From contig NZ_QGTW01000002.1 in assembly GCF_003182355.1 (NCBI RefSeq), forward strand, positions 186,001 to 250,000: a stretch of 64,000 bases of DNA, read 5' to 3'. Source of the stretch: Cytobacillus oceanisediminis (lineage in GTDB: Bacteria; Bacillota; Bacilli; Bacillales; Cytobacillaceae). The position numbers and the translations under genes were made by a program. Below the pieces are notes generated by a model. It did not search any database and had not been told where the DNA came from. It worked only from the letters and a program-made list of their open reading frames with translations. The stretch's first letter is position 1. The number at the start of each line of letters is the position of its first letter. Below are positions 49,816-58,262 of this stretch, in pieces.

Positions 49816-49898
49816 GTTAATGCTGTACCAATTAAAAACCTATATACCCCAGCCCTTTGCCAAAGTCGCTTTTTTTAGTAAAATAGGTGTAAGCTATT

Positions 49899-49917
49899 AT
49901 TAGTATCTGGTACTAAT
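49899..49917 (+). promoter_or_regulatory. FapR operator upstream of fabZ
   Basis: ATTAGTATCTGGTACTAAT is a near-perfect 19-base palindrome matching the FapR box (ATTAGTACCTGNTACTAAT). It overlaps a weak -10 candidate TATTAT (49895-49900) and lies 31 bases before the fabZ start. Confidence 0.85.
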
Positions 49918-49947
49918 TATTACATACCTATAAGGGAGCGAAAGTCA

Positions 49948-50376
49948 TTGAAATTAAATGTTGAAGAAATTAAAGAAATTATCCCTCACCGTTATCCTTT
50001 TTTGTTTGTGGATTCCATTGAAGAGCTGGAGCCTGGAAAGAGAGCGGTTGGGAAAAAGAATGTGAGTGCGAATGAGGAAGTGTTTAATGGACATTTTCCT
50101 AATTACAACGTATTTCCTGGATGTCTTACTTTGGAGGCGTGTGCCCAAACTGGTGCGGTAGCTCTGTTATCTCTTGATGAATACAAAGGAAAGCTGGCGT
50201 TTTTCGCAGGTGTTGAAAAATGCCGATGGAAGCGCCAGGTTCGCCCAGGAGATACACTCATCATGGAAGTCGAATTAATCTCTGTCCGCAGAGGCATCGG
50301 CAAAGGGAAAGCAGTAGCCAAGGTGGGCGATGAAGTGGCAATGGAAGCCGAGATTTTGTTTGCGATTGAAAGGTAA
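49948..50376 (+). CDS. fabZ: 3-hydroxyacyl-ACP dehydratase FabZ
   Basis: 142 residues, hot-dog fold. Catalytic His in [13 protein letters not shown] and Glu in [24 protein letters not shown] is the N-terminal signature. The second motif [14 protein letters not shown] differs slightly from the usual VMPGVLxxEAMAQ, but catalytic residues are kept. Dehydrates 3-hydroxyacyl-ACP in fatty acid elongation. TTG start with AAGGGAGCG upstream. Confidence 0.93.
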   Translation: MKLNVEEIKEIIPHRYPFLFVDSIEELEPGKRAVGKKNVSANEEVFNGHFPNYNVFPGCLTLEACAQTGAVALLSLDEYKGKLAFFAGVEKCRWKRQVRPGDTLIMEVELISVRRGIGKGKAVAKVGDEVAMEAEILFAIER

Positions 50377-50386
50377 TAACCATTGG

Positions 50387-50417
50387 AAATCCCGTACATA
50401 TTGTGCGGGATTTTTTT
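50387..50417 (+). terminator. Terminator after fabZ
   Basis: AAATCCCG pairs with CGGGATTT, followed by TTTT. Confidence 0.85.
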
Positions 50418-50537
50418 ATGAAAAAGCGGCTGAAAAGAAATGAAAAATCTATGCAAGTTGTTTCGGATTTTGGGAAATATAAAGGAAGACCAGTGCAGCA
50501 GGTCAACAAAATACAACTTAGGAAAGGAGCTTTTACG

Positions 50538-50819
50538 ATGAATAAAAAGCTTTTAAAACTTATCGGAGGTTCTGTCCTTTCAGCAATGCTTTTAGCAGGC
50601 TGTGCCACAGATAACCAGGAGCCGCCGCCAGAGGACGATACGATCATGGAAGATCAAGGTGAAAATGGCGGAAATGGTGGAAATGGCGGAAATGGCGGCA
50701 TGAATGGAACAGAAGATGAAAACCAGAATGGTGATCTATTAGAGGATGAAAATACTGAAAATGAAGAAATAATCGAAGAACAAGGCGATCTGCAAGACGA
50801 AAACAATAAAGACCAGTAA
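50538..50819 (+). CDS. Small acidic lipoprotein, unknown
   Basis: 93 residues. Lipoprotein signal MNKKLLKLIGGSVLSAMLLA ending in lipobox LAGC. The mature part is low-complexity: four GGN repeats (NGGNGGNGGNGG) and a Glu/Asp/Asn-rich tail. ATG 50538 follows AAAGGAGC; the frame upstream (from 50403) is not used. Likely anchored on the outer face of the membrane. Function not recognised. Confidence 0.75.
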   Translation: MNKKLLKLIGGSVLSAMLLAGCATDNQEPPPEDDTIMEDQGENGGNGGNGGNGGMNGTEDENQNGDLLEDENTENEEIIEEQGDLQDENNKDQ

Positions 50820-50828
50820 TATAAGGTA

Positions 50829-50857
50829 AGGGACAGGGGATGGAACCTGTCCTTTTC
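50829..50857 (+). terminator. Terminator
   Basis: GGACAGG pairs with CCTGTCC around GGATGGAA, followed by TTTT. Confidence 0.8.
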
Positions 50858-51013
50858 TATTGCATTGGTTCGTATTCGGTTAAATTACCAAAAATTGTGA
50901 AAATATTTTAATTCCCTCTACATACTTGTGCAAAAGTATTTATGTTATATTAAAAATAAGAATTATATGGATATATAGATTAGATTTGACATTTAGGGGG
51001 TACTTTTACAAGA

Positions 51014-51415
51014 ATGGCATTTAAAGATCTTTCTCAGGGGATAAAAATCAGCATTACTCGTTCGATAACCACTTCATTTGAATCTTATATGAACGGAATT
51101 AACTGGAATGAAGATAAATTTAATATGCAAAACTTTGTAGCCGAATGGCGCAAATACATAATCAACCACGCATCCTGGTATAGCCAGATCAGCGAGGCGA
51201 CGAAAGCGGATCCTGTTTTTCATGAGGAGTTGGCTGTCAAAATCAATGAAGTCATCAATAAAATTTTATCCGAAAAGCCTTCTAATGCGCAGATAGATGA
51301 GATTGTTGAGCTTCAGGAACAGCTTGAAGAAGATTATGATTATTCCTGTAAAATGGAAGCCAAGTATGTTATTGAGGTAATGAAAGATAAGCTAAAAAAA
51401 AAGCAGATCAGCTAA
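51014..51415 (+). CDS. Soluble helical protein, possibly YwpG-like
   Basis: 133 residues, helical and charged: SFESYMNGINWNEDKFNMQN, then NFVAEWRKYIINHASWYSQI. Its position between fabZ and ywpF-ssbB and its length recall B. subtilis YwpG (127 aa), but I cannot verify the match. AGGGGGTAC precedes ATG. Stop overlaps the next small gene (TAATG). Confidence 0.6.
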   Translation: MAFKDLSQGIKISITRSITTSFESYMNGINWNEDKFNMQNFVAEWRKYIINHASWYSQISEATKADPVFHEELAVKINEVINKILSEKPSNAQIDEIVELQEQLEEDYDYSCKMEAKYVIEVMKDKLKKKQIS

Positions 51416-51588
51416 TGCCTGCTGGGGAAGAGGAGCTTAAGATTGCCTCCATTCTTTATTACCAGGCTTATCAGGAGGATCTTCCATTGCTTAATTACCG
51501 CAAGCAGGATGTTGAATATATTATAGAGCAGCTGCATGTGAAGCTTTCTAATGGAACGGACGTATTTGACAGTGTGTTAGTGCATTAA
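51415..51588 (+). CDS. 57-residue protein coupled to the upstream gene
   Basis: MPAGEEELKIASILYYQAYQ then EDLPLLNYRKQDVEYIIEQL and a short end DSVLVH. The ATG overlaps the preceding stop as TAATG, and a terminator follows 14 bases after its stop. Helical, tyrosine-rich; family not recognised. Easy to miss because of its size. Confidence 0.55.
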   Translation: MPAGEEELKIASILYYQAYQEDLPLLNYRKQDVEYIIEQLHVKLSNGTDVFDSVLVH

Positions 51589-51602
51589 TATATATAAATT
51601 GA

Positions 51603-51635
51603 AAACTCCCGTCTTTATTGGACGGGAGTTTCTTT
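51603..51635. terminator. Bidirectional terminator
   Basis: AAACTCCCGTC and GACGGGAGTTT pair perfectly around TTTATTG, between convergent genes; it overlaps the end of ywpF. Confidence 0.88.
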
Positions 51636-52070
51636 ATTTTCCTTCTTAGTAGCGGGAATACGCGGCTTGGTTTGCATCTTGGTTTTAAATTCATCAAGGA
51701 GATTATTCCCTTTAAAGCCTCTGCCGAGAAGATCTTGAAGCAGCAGTTCGGCGTAATCGTTTTTCGTTCTTTTTAAGGATCCTTCAAAAAGGATGCTAAT
51801 GTGGTTTTCAAGTTCGTTGATAGAGGTAATTTTCGTCTGGAATGCGGCCGGGTCATTTTCTTTTTTCGTAATGACAACTTGGATGATCAGCTCGTCGTTG
51901 TTGTCAGCACGTTTTTTAAAATATTCAAGATACGACTTATCAATATAGGCTTCAAGCAGCCAGTTGCTCTTTTCGTCTTCTTTATTAATGATTAGTCCAT
52001 CATCCAATTCAATATCAACTAGACCGTTTTCTTCCACTAACTGCAGAGAAACAAGTTTAAATGTTTTCAT
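51615..52070 (-). CDS. ywpF: YwpF-family protein
   Basis: 151 residues. GLVDIELDDGLIINKEDEKS, ITKKENDPAAFQTKI and LFEGSLKRTKNDYAELLLQD match the YwpF family as I recall it. Cytoplasmic, of unknown function, next to ssbB in B. subtilis too. GAGGTAAAAG precedes ATG. Divergent from ssbB. Confidence 0.8.
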   Translation of the reverse strand: MKTFKLVSLQLVEENGLVDIELDDGLIINKEDEKSNWLLEAYIDKSYLEYFKKRADNNDELIIQVVITKKENDPAAFQTKITSINELENHISILFEGSLKRTKNDYAELLLQDLLGRGFKGNNLLDEFKTKMQTKPRIPATKKENKETPVQ

Positions 52071-52198
52071 CTTTTACCTCCATCTCTTTTAATAAAATAA
52101 TCCACAGACATTTCCGAATAATGTATATAAAAATTATAACACAGGGTTGGCTGAAAGCGAATTTGACGATTTGTCGAATTTTATTTCCTCAGGTGGTG

Positions 52199-52296
52199 AA
52201 AATCGAATTTTCGAAGGGTTTTTCTGAAAAAAGGGGGCTGAAAATTGAATTTTGGAGGGCATTTTTCCTAAAAATCCGCAAATAAAATCGAATTTT
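52199..52296 (+). promoter_or_regulatory. Three ComK-type AT boxes upstream of ssbB
   Basis: AAAA-N5-TTTT boxes at 52199-52211 (AAAATCGAATTTT), 52241-52253 (AAAATTGAATTTT) and 52284-52296 (AAAATCGAATTTT). Start-to-start spacing is 42 and 43 bases, so gaps are 29 and 30 bases, close to the ~31 bp class of ComK K-boxes and all on one face of the helix. ssbB is a ComK target in B. subtilis. Confidence 0.75.
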
Positions 52297-52302
52297 AGCA
52301 TT

Positions 52303-52332
52303 TTTACACCGATGGGTCTCTGCGGTTATGAT
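52303..52332 (+). promoter_or_regulatory. Candidate promoter of ssbB
   Basis: TTTACA (52303-52308), 18 bp, TATGAT (52327-52332), just downstream of the last AT box, 30 bases before ATG. Confidence 0.5.
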
Positions 52333-52361
52333 GGGATAGATCAAAGAGAGGAGTTGAAAAC

Positions 52362-52724
52362 ATGATAAATCAAGTCACACTGGTCGGCAGGCTGACGAGG
52401 GATCCGGAATTGAAACGGACACAGGAAGGAATACCTGTTACAAATGTTACCCTGGCAGTCAATCGCCATTACCGAAACCAGCAAGGTGAAATCGATGCCG
52501 ATTTTGTGCAATGCACATTATGGAAAAAGACGGCGGAGAACACCTCCCAATATTGCCGCAAGGGTTCCCTGATCGGGATTACCGGCAGAATCCAAACGAG
52601 GCATTATGATAATCAGGAAAAAAAGCGGATATACGTAACAGAAGTGGTAGCGGAATCCGTCCGTTTCCTCGATCAGCGGAGGACGGAAGAAGTTCCCGTA
52701 ACAAAGGAGGAGCTGCCCTTTTGA
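52362..52724 (+). CDS. ssbB: Short single-stranded DNA-binding protein SsbB
   Basis: 120 residues, one OB fold (MINQVTLVGRLTRDPELKRT; NVTLAVNRHYRNQQGEIDAD; FVQCTLWKKTAENTSQYCRK). It lacks the long disordered linker of housekeeping SsbA, as B. subtilis SsbB (113 aa) does, and ends in KEELPF. Binds incoming single strands during transformation. GAGAGGAG precedes ATG. The next gene starts inside its last codons. Confidence 0.9.
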   Translation: MINQVTLVGRLTRDPELKRTQEGIPVTNVTLAVNRHYRNQQGEIDADFVQCTLWKKTAENTSQYCRKGSLIGITGRIQTRHYDNQEKKRIYVTEVVAESVRFLDQRRTEEVPVTKEELPF

Positions 52725-52921
52725 ACAGAGCCTCAGACAGAGAAAAAACACTGGAATCCTTGCTTGAAAGCCTGATAAAAATGCTGGGCAGATCCAACCA
52801 AAGAGTGGATGACCTAAGCAAGCGCGTCATTCAGCTCGAATTCTTCATCCGGGAAACGGTCATGCAAAACGGCCATCCCCAGGAACATTCCCCATCACGG
52901 CGCTTCACTATCATGAATTAA
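52721..52921 (+). CDS. Small coiled-coil protein coupled to ssbB
   Basis: 66 residues from a TTG that overlaps the ssbB stop (TTGA); AAAGGAGGAG lies about ten bases upstream. KTLESLLESLIKMLGRSNQR then VDDLSKRVIQLEFFIRET is a short coiled coil. Not recognised. The overlap and ribosome site suggest translation with ssbB. Confidence 0.5.
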   Translation: MNRASDREKTLESLLESLIKMLGRSNQRVDDLSKRVIQLEFFIRETVMQNGHPQEHSPSRRFTIMN

Positions 52922-53001
52922 CTTATTCCCGCAAATAAAATGTCCACTATTTTTTCCTTCCTATAGAGAATCAATAAAGTCCCCGAACTTTCCCCGTATT
53001 T

Positions 53002-53037
53002 TCCCGGTGCATTTTGTGCCGGGAGTTTTTTTGGCTT
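53002..53037 (+). terminator. Terminator of the ssbB operon
   Basis: CCCGG pairs with CCGGG around TGCATTTTGTG, followed by AGTTTTTTT. Confidence 0.7.
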
Positions 53038-53043
53038 TTTTAG

Positions 53044-53073
53044 GGTACCAGGTACCACCCGAATTTTGTCGAA
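53044..53073 (+). repeat. GGTACC/0A-box dispersed repeat, copy B
   Basis: GGTACCAGGTACCACCC then GAATTTTGTCGAA, followed here by AAAAAAA. Seven bases after the ssbB terminator. Confidence 0.9.
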
Positions 53074-53119
53074 AAAAAAAGTCGCCAATCCCCAGCTTTG
53101 ATAAGGGGGATTGGCGACT
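53072..53119 (-). terminator. Minus-strand terminator for ywqAB
   Basis: AGTCGCCAATCCCC pairs perfectly with GGGGATTGGCGACT; read on the minus strand the hairpin is followed by nine T derived from the A run at the end of repeat copy B. Confidence 0.75.
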
Positions 53120-53148
53120 GCGAGGTATACTTCATGGTATAGGGACTG

Positions 53149-53479
53149 AGTTGAGGATATATTTAAAAAGTTGATGATATTTTAACCAAAGGTGAAGATA
53201 TAGCAATTTCCGGCTATAGTTTTTTGGATTTATGTTGTCTAATGGTAAGTTACTGTCTAAAAATGGTCGATTTCTTTCTATTTTGATCAAAATTCAAGTT
53301 GAGATATTGTTTTTTTTCGAAAAGTCTCATCCTCAAATAATTTATCGGCCACTATCCGGATATATCGGTCAGATTTTAAATATATCGGTCACTTTCCGGA
53401 TATATCGGTCACTTTCCGTGATTTATCGGTCAGGTTTTAAATATATCGGTCACTTTTCCGTTTTTATCGGTCACTTCGC
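53149..53479. repeat. Two intergenic arrays of ~21 bp units
   Basis: 53149-53211 has three units of the form GTTGATGATATTTTAACCAA. 53341-53479 has seven units of 20-21 bases with core ATATCGGTCACTTTCCGG, alternating with ATATCGGTCAGATTTTAAAT. Between them are weaker GTTGTCTAATGG-like units. The array runs up to the stop codon of ywqA. Confidence 0.85.
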
Positions 53480-53520
53480 ATAAGATCAAGGTTTTAAGCA
53501 CCCTCAAGGTCCCTGCAGCC

Positions 53521-56340
53521 TTATGTGAGGTGAACAAGTTCCCGAAGCTCATCCGTAGAGAGCTCGGTAATCCAATTCTCGCTGGTAATAATTTGATCAT
53601 TAAGCGACTGCTTTTTCTCAAGCATGGCGTCGATTTTTTCTTCCAGCGTGCCGGTAGCAATCATTTTATGAACGTGGACAAAGCGCTTTTGCCCAATTCG
53701 ATATGCCCGGTCAGTCGCCTGGTTTTCAACAGCCGGGTTCCACCAGCGGTCATAGTGGATGACATGGTTGGCGGCTGTCAGATTCAGGCCGGTCCCGCCC
53801 GCTTTAAGAGACAGCAGGAATACGGGGAATTCGTGATTTTGGAATCGCGTAATCATTTGATCGCGTTCGTTTTTAGGCACGCTTCCATTTAAAAATGGCA
53901 CATCAAAGCCAAACTGCTTTTTTATCAGGCGTGCGATCATATTGCCCATTTCAATATACTGGGTAAAAATCAGGCAGCTTTCGCCTTGTTCGTGAACAGC
54001 GCCAACAAGTTCGCTCAGTTTTTCAAGCTTAACAGAGCGCTCCAGCACATGCTTCGGCTTTTCCTCCTTTAAATAAAGGGCAGGGTGATTACACAGCTGT
54101 TTCAAGCGGCTCAATAATTGTAAAATTAAGCCCTTCCGTTCAAAGCCGGAAAGCTTTTCGATTTGCGCAAACGTATCCTGGACGAGCTGTTCATACAACG
54201 ATGCCTGCTCCGCTGTGAGCGGGCAGTATTCCTTTTGCTCGAGCTTATCTGGCAGGTTCAGTGCCACTTCTTCGTCCTTTTTCGTGCGGCGCAGCAGGAA
54301 GGGGCGGATATAAGCTTGCAGCTGCTTCACTTTGTCTTTGTCGTCCTCTTTTTCAATCGGAAGGACAAAGCGTTTCTGGAACTGGCCAATGCTGCCGAGG
54401 TATCCATGGTTCGTAAAATCAAAAATGGACCAAAGCTCGGTGAGGCGGTTTTCCATTGGTGTACCGGTTAGAGCAATATGATGTTTGCCCTTTAACTTGC
54501 GGACTGCCCTTGATTGTTTCGTCTGGGCATTTTTAATATTCTGTGCTTCGTCAATGCTAATGGAGCTCCATTCAATCGTTTCAAAATCATCAAGGTCCAT
54601 ATGGGTCAGCCCGTAGGATGTCAGAACAATATCGGATTCCATAACTTTTTCAGAAAAGCTATCGCCTTTTAAACGATTAGAACCATAATGGAGATACACA
54701 CTCAAATTAGGTGCAAATCGCTCAATTTCCTTCTGCCAGTTGCCGAGTACCGATGTCGGGCAAATAATAAGGGAAGGACCGCTGTCTTCCTCTTTTTTTA
54801 CTTTTAAAAGATAGGAAATCAGCTGAATCGTTTTCCCAAGCCCCATATCGTCCGCAAGGATGGCACCAAAACCATACCGGCGCAAAAACAGGAGCCAGCT
54901 CATCCCAAGCTTCTGATAGGGGCGAAGATCGCCTTTGAAGCTGGCCGGGACGTCTTCAAGCGGAAGGTTTTTAATATCCCGCAGCTGCTTGACCATCTGC
55001 TTCCACTGGCGGTTGAGCTCAATTTGAATCCGGGCGAACGCTTTTGGATTGTCAAGTTCGTCTTCTTGCTGGGTTTCGTCTGCCATCAGCTCCTGCTCAA
55101 TCAGGTCGCGGACATGCAGTCCTTCCTTTTCAGCTTTTTTCATTAAATCCTGGATATGCCGCACGAAATGGGGATCCAGCTTAATCCATCGGCCGCGAAT
55201 ATAGACGAGGCGCCTTTTTTCCTCCACCATGCCCCGGAATTCTTCCTCAGACAAATCCACGCCGTTCATGGAAAAACGCCAGTCATAATCTAGCATAGAC
55301 TGGAGTCCGACAAAGGATGGGCGATGGCTTCCTGTTCCTTTGACTTTTGCCTTTACCTTCAGGCTTGCGTTTTTCATTGCCTGCCACCAGGAAGGAAGCA
55401 GGATTTCAACGCCCAGCGCCAGCAGGGTTTCACTCGCTTCAGTCAGGAATGTCCATGCTTCATCCTCGGTGAGTTGAGACGTAATGTGACCGCTTTTGCC
55501 TTCAAGCCATGGGAAAAGTTCCAGCCAGCGTTTTATCTCTTTTTCAATTGTGTTTTCGTAATCATGCCAGGCATGAGGGTAATTTGAATAATCTTTGTAA
55601 TCCACAAACACATCCGGATCATTTTTCCCGCGGAGGAAAATGTTCAGATCCCAGCTGGTATCAATATCACCGGGCTCCTCGAGTTTAAGTCCAATCGAAA
55701 AAGGAGCTTCGTTTGATTTAACCCCAATCCATTCCTGCCAGCTTTCTTCATCAAAGTAGGCGGCAAGATCACGAGGGGATAGATGCTCACTCTGTAAGGC
55801 CTCAAGCTTTTCACCAAATTGAGCTTTTGTCTCACGATTTTGACTCATATAGCCGTCAAGGGAGTGATGAAATAAATCTCCGATGAAATCTCTGACAGGA
55901 GCGTCTTCGACGGTTTGCTCCCAAAAATTCGAGCCGAATTCAGTGATGACACTTTCCGGGAGTGCCCAGCGGAACTGGTCATTTTCCCAGGCAGCGAAGT
56001 CGGGCATCCATTCTTTTTCTAAAATGGAATCATGAAGAGCATGCGATGCCGCCAGTAAAATTTGGGCGGTATCATCCCAATCCCAGTCGATTAGCCGGTT
56101 GAACTGCTCAGCGGCAAAAAGAGTTACAAGCTGCCAGCCGCTGACCGAGATGCCATTGATTCCGTCTATATTTTCGATATCGAGCATTGTTCCGAAAAAG
56201 CTTTCCCTATGATGATTAAAAAGAAGCGGCTTCCACTCTTTTGGAGAAAGGAGGCGGCCTTCTTCATTTACAGCAAAAATCAGGTAGCGGTTATTGGTTA
56301 TCGGTTTGACTTTCACATGGAGAAATCTCGTTTTAAGCAT
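53521..56340 (-). CDS. ywqA: SNF2-family DNA helicase/translocase YwqA
   Basis: 939 residues. SNF2 motor in the C-terminal half: motif I ILADDMGLGKTIQLISYLLK, motif II SIDEAQNIKN (DEAQ), motif III ALTGTPMENRLTELWSIFDF, motif V/VI AGGTGLNLTAANHVIHYDRW and ATDRAYRIGQKRFVHVHKMI. The N-terminal ~400 residues are the bacterial SNF2-associated domain. ATP-driven DNA translocase, possibly tied to RNA polymerase recycling or repair. Its ATG overlaps the end of ywqB by eight bases. Confidence 0.93.
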   Translation of the reverse strand: MLKTRFLHVKVKPITNNRYLIFAVNEEGRLLSPKEWKPLLFNHHRESFFGTMLDIENIDGINGISVSGWQLVTLFAAEQFNRLIDWDWDDTAQILLAASHALHDSILEKEWMPDFAAWENDQFRWALPESVITEFGSNFWEQTVEDAPVRDFIGDLFHHSLDGYMSQNRETKAQFGEKLEALQSEHLSPRDLAAYFDEESWQEWIGVKSNEAPFSIGLKLEEPGDIDTSWDLNIFLRGKNDPDVFVDYKDYSNYPHAWHDYENTIEKEIKRWLELFPWLEGKSGHITSQLTEDEAWTFLTEASETLLALGVEILLPSWWQAMKNASLKVKAKVKGTGSHRPSFVGLQSMLDYDWRFSMNGVDLSEEEFRGMVEEKRRLVYIRGRWIKLDPHFVRHIQDLMKKAEKEGLHVRDLIEQELMADETQQEDELDNPKAFARIQIELNRQWKQMVKQLRDIKNLPLEDVPASFKGDLRPYQKLGMSWLLFLRRYGFGAILADDMGLGKTIQLISYLLKVKKEEDSGPSLIICPTSVLGNWQKEIERFAPNLSVYLHYGSNRLKGDSFSEKVMESDIVLTSYGLTHMDLDDFETIEWSSISIDEAQNIKNAQTKQSRAVRKLKGKHHIALTGTPMENRLTELWSIFDFTNHGYLGSIGQFQKRFVLPIEKEDDKDKVKQLQAYIRPFLLRRTKKDEEVALNLPDKLEQKEYCPLTAEQASLYEQLVQDTFAQIEKLSGFERKGLILQLLSRLKQLCNHPALYLKEEKPKHVLERSVKLEKLSELVGAVHEQGESCLIFTQYIEMGNMIARLIKKQFGFDVPFLNGSVPKNERDQMITRFQNHEFPVFLLSLKAGGTGLNLTAANHVIHYDRWWNPAVENQATDRAYRIGQKRFVHVHKMIATGTLEEKIDAMLEKKQSLNDQIITSENWITELSTDELRELVHLT

Positions 56341-57955
56341 CGATTAGCTTACCCCTTTTGCATTCTTCCTGAAAAGCGCGGAGACGTTTCGTTTTTTCGA
56401 GCAGCATTTCAAGGAAAAGCAGCCAGTCTTCCTGGCGTTTCAGCTTGTTGTACAGGGTGCGAAGCTTTTTCATTTTCCGGACGGCCTCGCGGTAATGGTC
56501 CCTGTTTTTCAGATTAATATGGTCCTGGATGGCATGATGGTAGAGCGGAAGCAGGATTCCAGGCTCCTTTTTGCTTATTTCCTTAATCCGGTCCTTGCCA
56601 AGCGTATCAATATCAAAGCCGATGAACGCCTGCAAATCTGCCCATTTGTCGAACTCTCCTTTTTCAAACAGCAGATACTCATAATCACTATAGCTGTACG
56701 GCAGTGTTTCCATTAAGGCTTTTTCAAAAAGATCCAGCCTGTTTGTTTCAATACAGTAAGGAGAGATCGACTTAATCGCCAGCCGGGTGAAATCCATACA
56801 GGCATAATAGTCACCGGACATTTTTAAGTAATCCCGTAATTTATGGATGAAAGATTCCACATAAGCCCCCATCCGGTTCCATTCCTTCTGGGCTGAAAAA
56901 TAGTCTAGCCAGTAGAGCATGTAAGGAGTTAACGTTTCGTTTGGGATGTTTAAAAAACTGAGTGCCTGCTCTTCATTGCGTTCAAGTATGTTAAGGTGGG
57001 TAAGGCCTACTGCAGAAGGCAGGCTTGGCGATTCATCCTCTTTGTAAAAGGAGCCCAGTTTCTTAATCTCTGCTTCCCGCCATTCTTTTTTCTTGAAAAA
57101 GTGCGTCCATAATAGACGGTATAAATGAGCCCGTTCGTATTCTAATTGAAAAGGACCGGTGATGAGACCGGTTGATTCGTCCTTGAGCTTTTCAATAAAT
57201 TGATCGAAAGCGAAGGGGAGGGAGTGCACCGACAATTTGTTCATGATCTCAACCGAATCATCCATCAGCGACTGATAAAGATGGCGGTAATAACGGTCGA
57301 TCATTTCCTCATGATGACCGTATTTCATGCTGAGAGCCATGAGCTTTTTAAAAGAAAAGACATAGCCGACGAGCAGGTAAAGCAGCTTCCATTCCTGCTC
57401 AACCGGTGCGCCAGCTTTCATGCGGCGCAGGTAAACATGAAAAAGCTCTGGAAGTACATATGGCCTCGGTTCGCCCTGCTTTTCCATCAGCTCTGTAAAG
57501 CTCTCCTCAAACGTGGAGATCCATCTATCATAATCAGCTTGCTGCTTGCCTGAGGATTTAAGAAGATCCTTCGCTCTTTGAAGGCCCCAGTTTTTGGCTG
57601 TTTGCTTTTCTTTAATCGGCTTCCGCCATTCTTCAATCCACATAGATACACTTCTGGCTTTGGAAAGAAGCTGCAGAAACACCGCGACCTGATGACGGCA
57701 AAAACCTTCAGCAGGACAGGAGCACTCGCTCAAATGAATAAATTCAAGATCAAGCTCAACCTTTGCCGGTGTCACATCCTGAACTGTCGCTGCAACCTTA
57801 TCACCCTCAAAACGCAGCTGAAATACAAGCCCCTGCCGAAAAAGCATTAGCCCCTTCTGGACAAGCCGTACATCCTCCTCATTCTCCGCCCGCAGCAACC
57901 CCTTCAAATCATTCGCTGCAAACTGCAAAGGCTCTAAAAACCGCTCCGGAATCAT
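56333..57955 (-). CDS. ywqB: SWIM zinc-finger protein YwqB
   Basis: 540 residues. SWIM motif near the N-terminus: CSCPAEGFCRHQVAVFLQLL (CxC...CxH). The rest is helical without a known catalytic motif. SWIM proteins pair with SNF2 helicases, and the eight-base overlap with ywqA supports a complex. The upstream region holds repeat copy C. Confidence 0.88.
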   Translation of the reverse strand: MIPERFLEPLQFAANDLKGLLRAENEEDVRLVQKGLMLFRQGLVFQLRFEGDKVAATVQDVTPAKVELDLEFIHLSECSCPAEGFCRHQVAVFLQLLSKARSVSMWIEEWRKPIKEKQTAKNWGLQRAKDLLKSSGKQQADYDRWISTFEESFTELMEKQGEPRPYVLPELFHVYLRRMKAGAPVEQEWKLLYLLVGYVFSFKKLMALSMKYGHHEEMIDRYYRHLYQSLMDDSVEIMNKLSVHSLPFAFDQFIEKLKDESTGLITGPFQLEYERAHLYRLLWTHFFKKKEWREAEIKKLGSFYKEDESPSLPSAVGLTHLNILERNEEQALSFLNIPNETLTPYMLYWLDYFSAQKEWNRMGAYVESFIHKLRDYLKMSGDYYACMDFTRLAIKSISPYCIETNRLDLFEKALMETLPYSYSDYEYLLFEKGEFDKWADLQAFIGFDIDTLGKDRIKEISKKEPGILLPLYHHAIQDHINLKNRDHYREAVRKMKKLRTLYNKLKRQEDWLLFLEMLLEKTKRLRAFQEECKRGKLIDA

Positions 57956-57972
57956 CTCTTAACCTCCCTGTT

Positions 57973-58005
57973 GGTACCAGGTACCACCCGAATTTTGTCG
58001 AATAA
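57973..58005 (+). repeat. GGTACC/0A-box dispersed repeat, copy C
   Basis: GGTACCAGGTACCACCC then GAATTTTGTCGAATAA, identical to copy A over 33 bases. It lies 17 bases upstream of the ywqB start, in reverse to that gene. A shorter GGTACCCTG follows at 58050. Confidence 0.9.
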
Positions 58006-58010
58006 TATCA

Positions 58011-58034
58011 GCGGTAACATCTATAGATGACCGC
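58011..58034. other. 24 bp palindrome next to repeat copy C
   Basis: GCGGT and ACCGC enclose CATCTATAGATG, itself a perfect palindrome. Possible protein-binding site or fold-back part of the repeat. Confidence 0.6.
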
Positions 58035-58262
58035 ATTGTGGTGGTTTGGTACCCTGTAAAGTACATTCCTTTATTATAGCATTTAGGAGGGTGAGAAAGA
58101 AGGACGGCAGCGAACGGAAAATTTTTGATCGATTTTTTCCAGGGAAACCACATTGGAATCAAGGGTTGTTTTCTGAATATTTCTATTGTTTATGAAATTT
58201 ATGTAAAATAGTGGTATCATAATTATATTGAATATAAAGCTTTAGAGAAACTAGGTGGAAAA

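Noticed and set aside
53341-53479. CRISPR array
   Set aside because: Units are contiguous and degenerate with no spacers, and no cas genes are present.
53232-53483. 83-codon frame with YIGQILNISVTF-like repeats
   Set aside because: It is a by-product of the 21 bp array, with irregular 20/21 spacing that would break a true heptad repeat.
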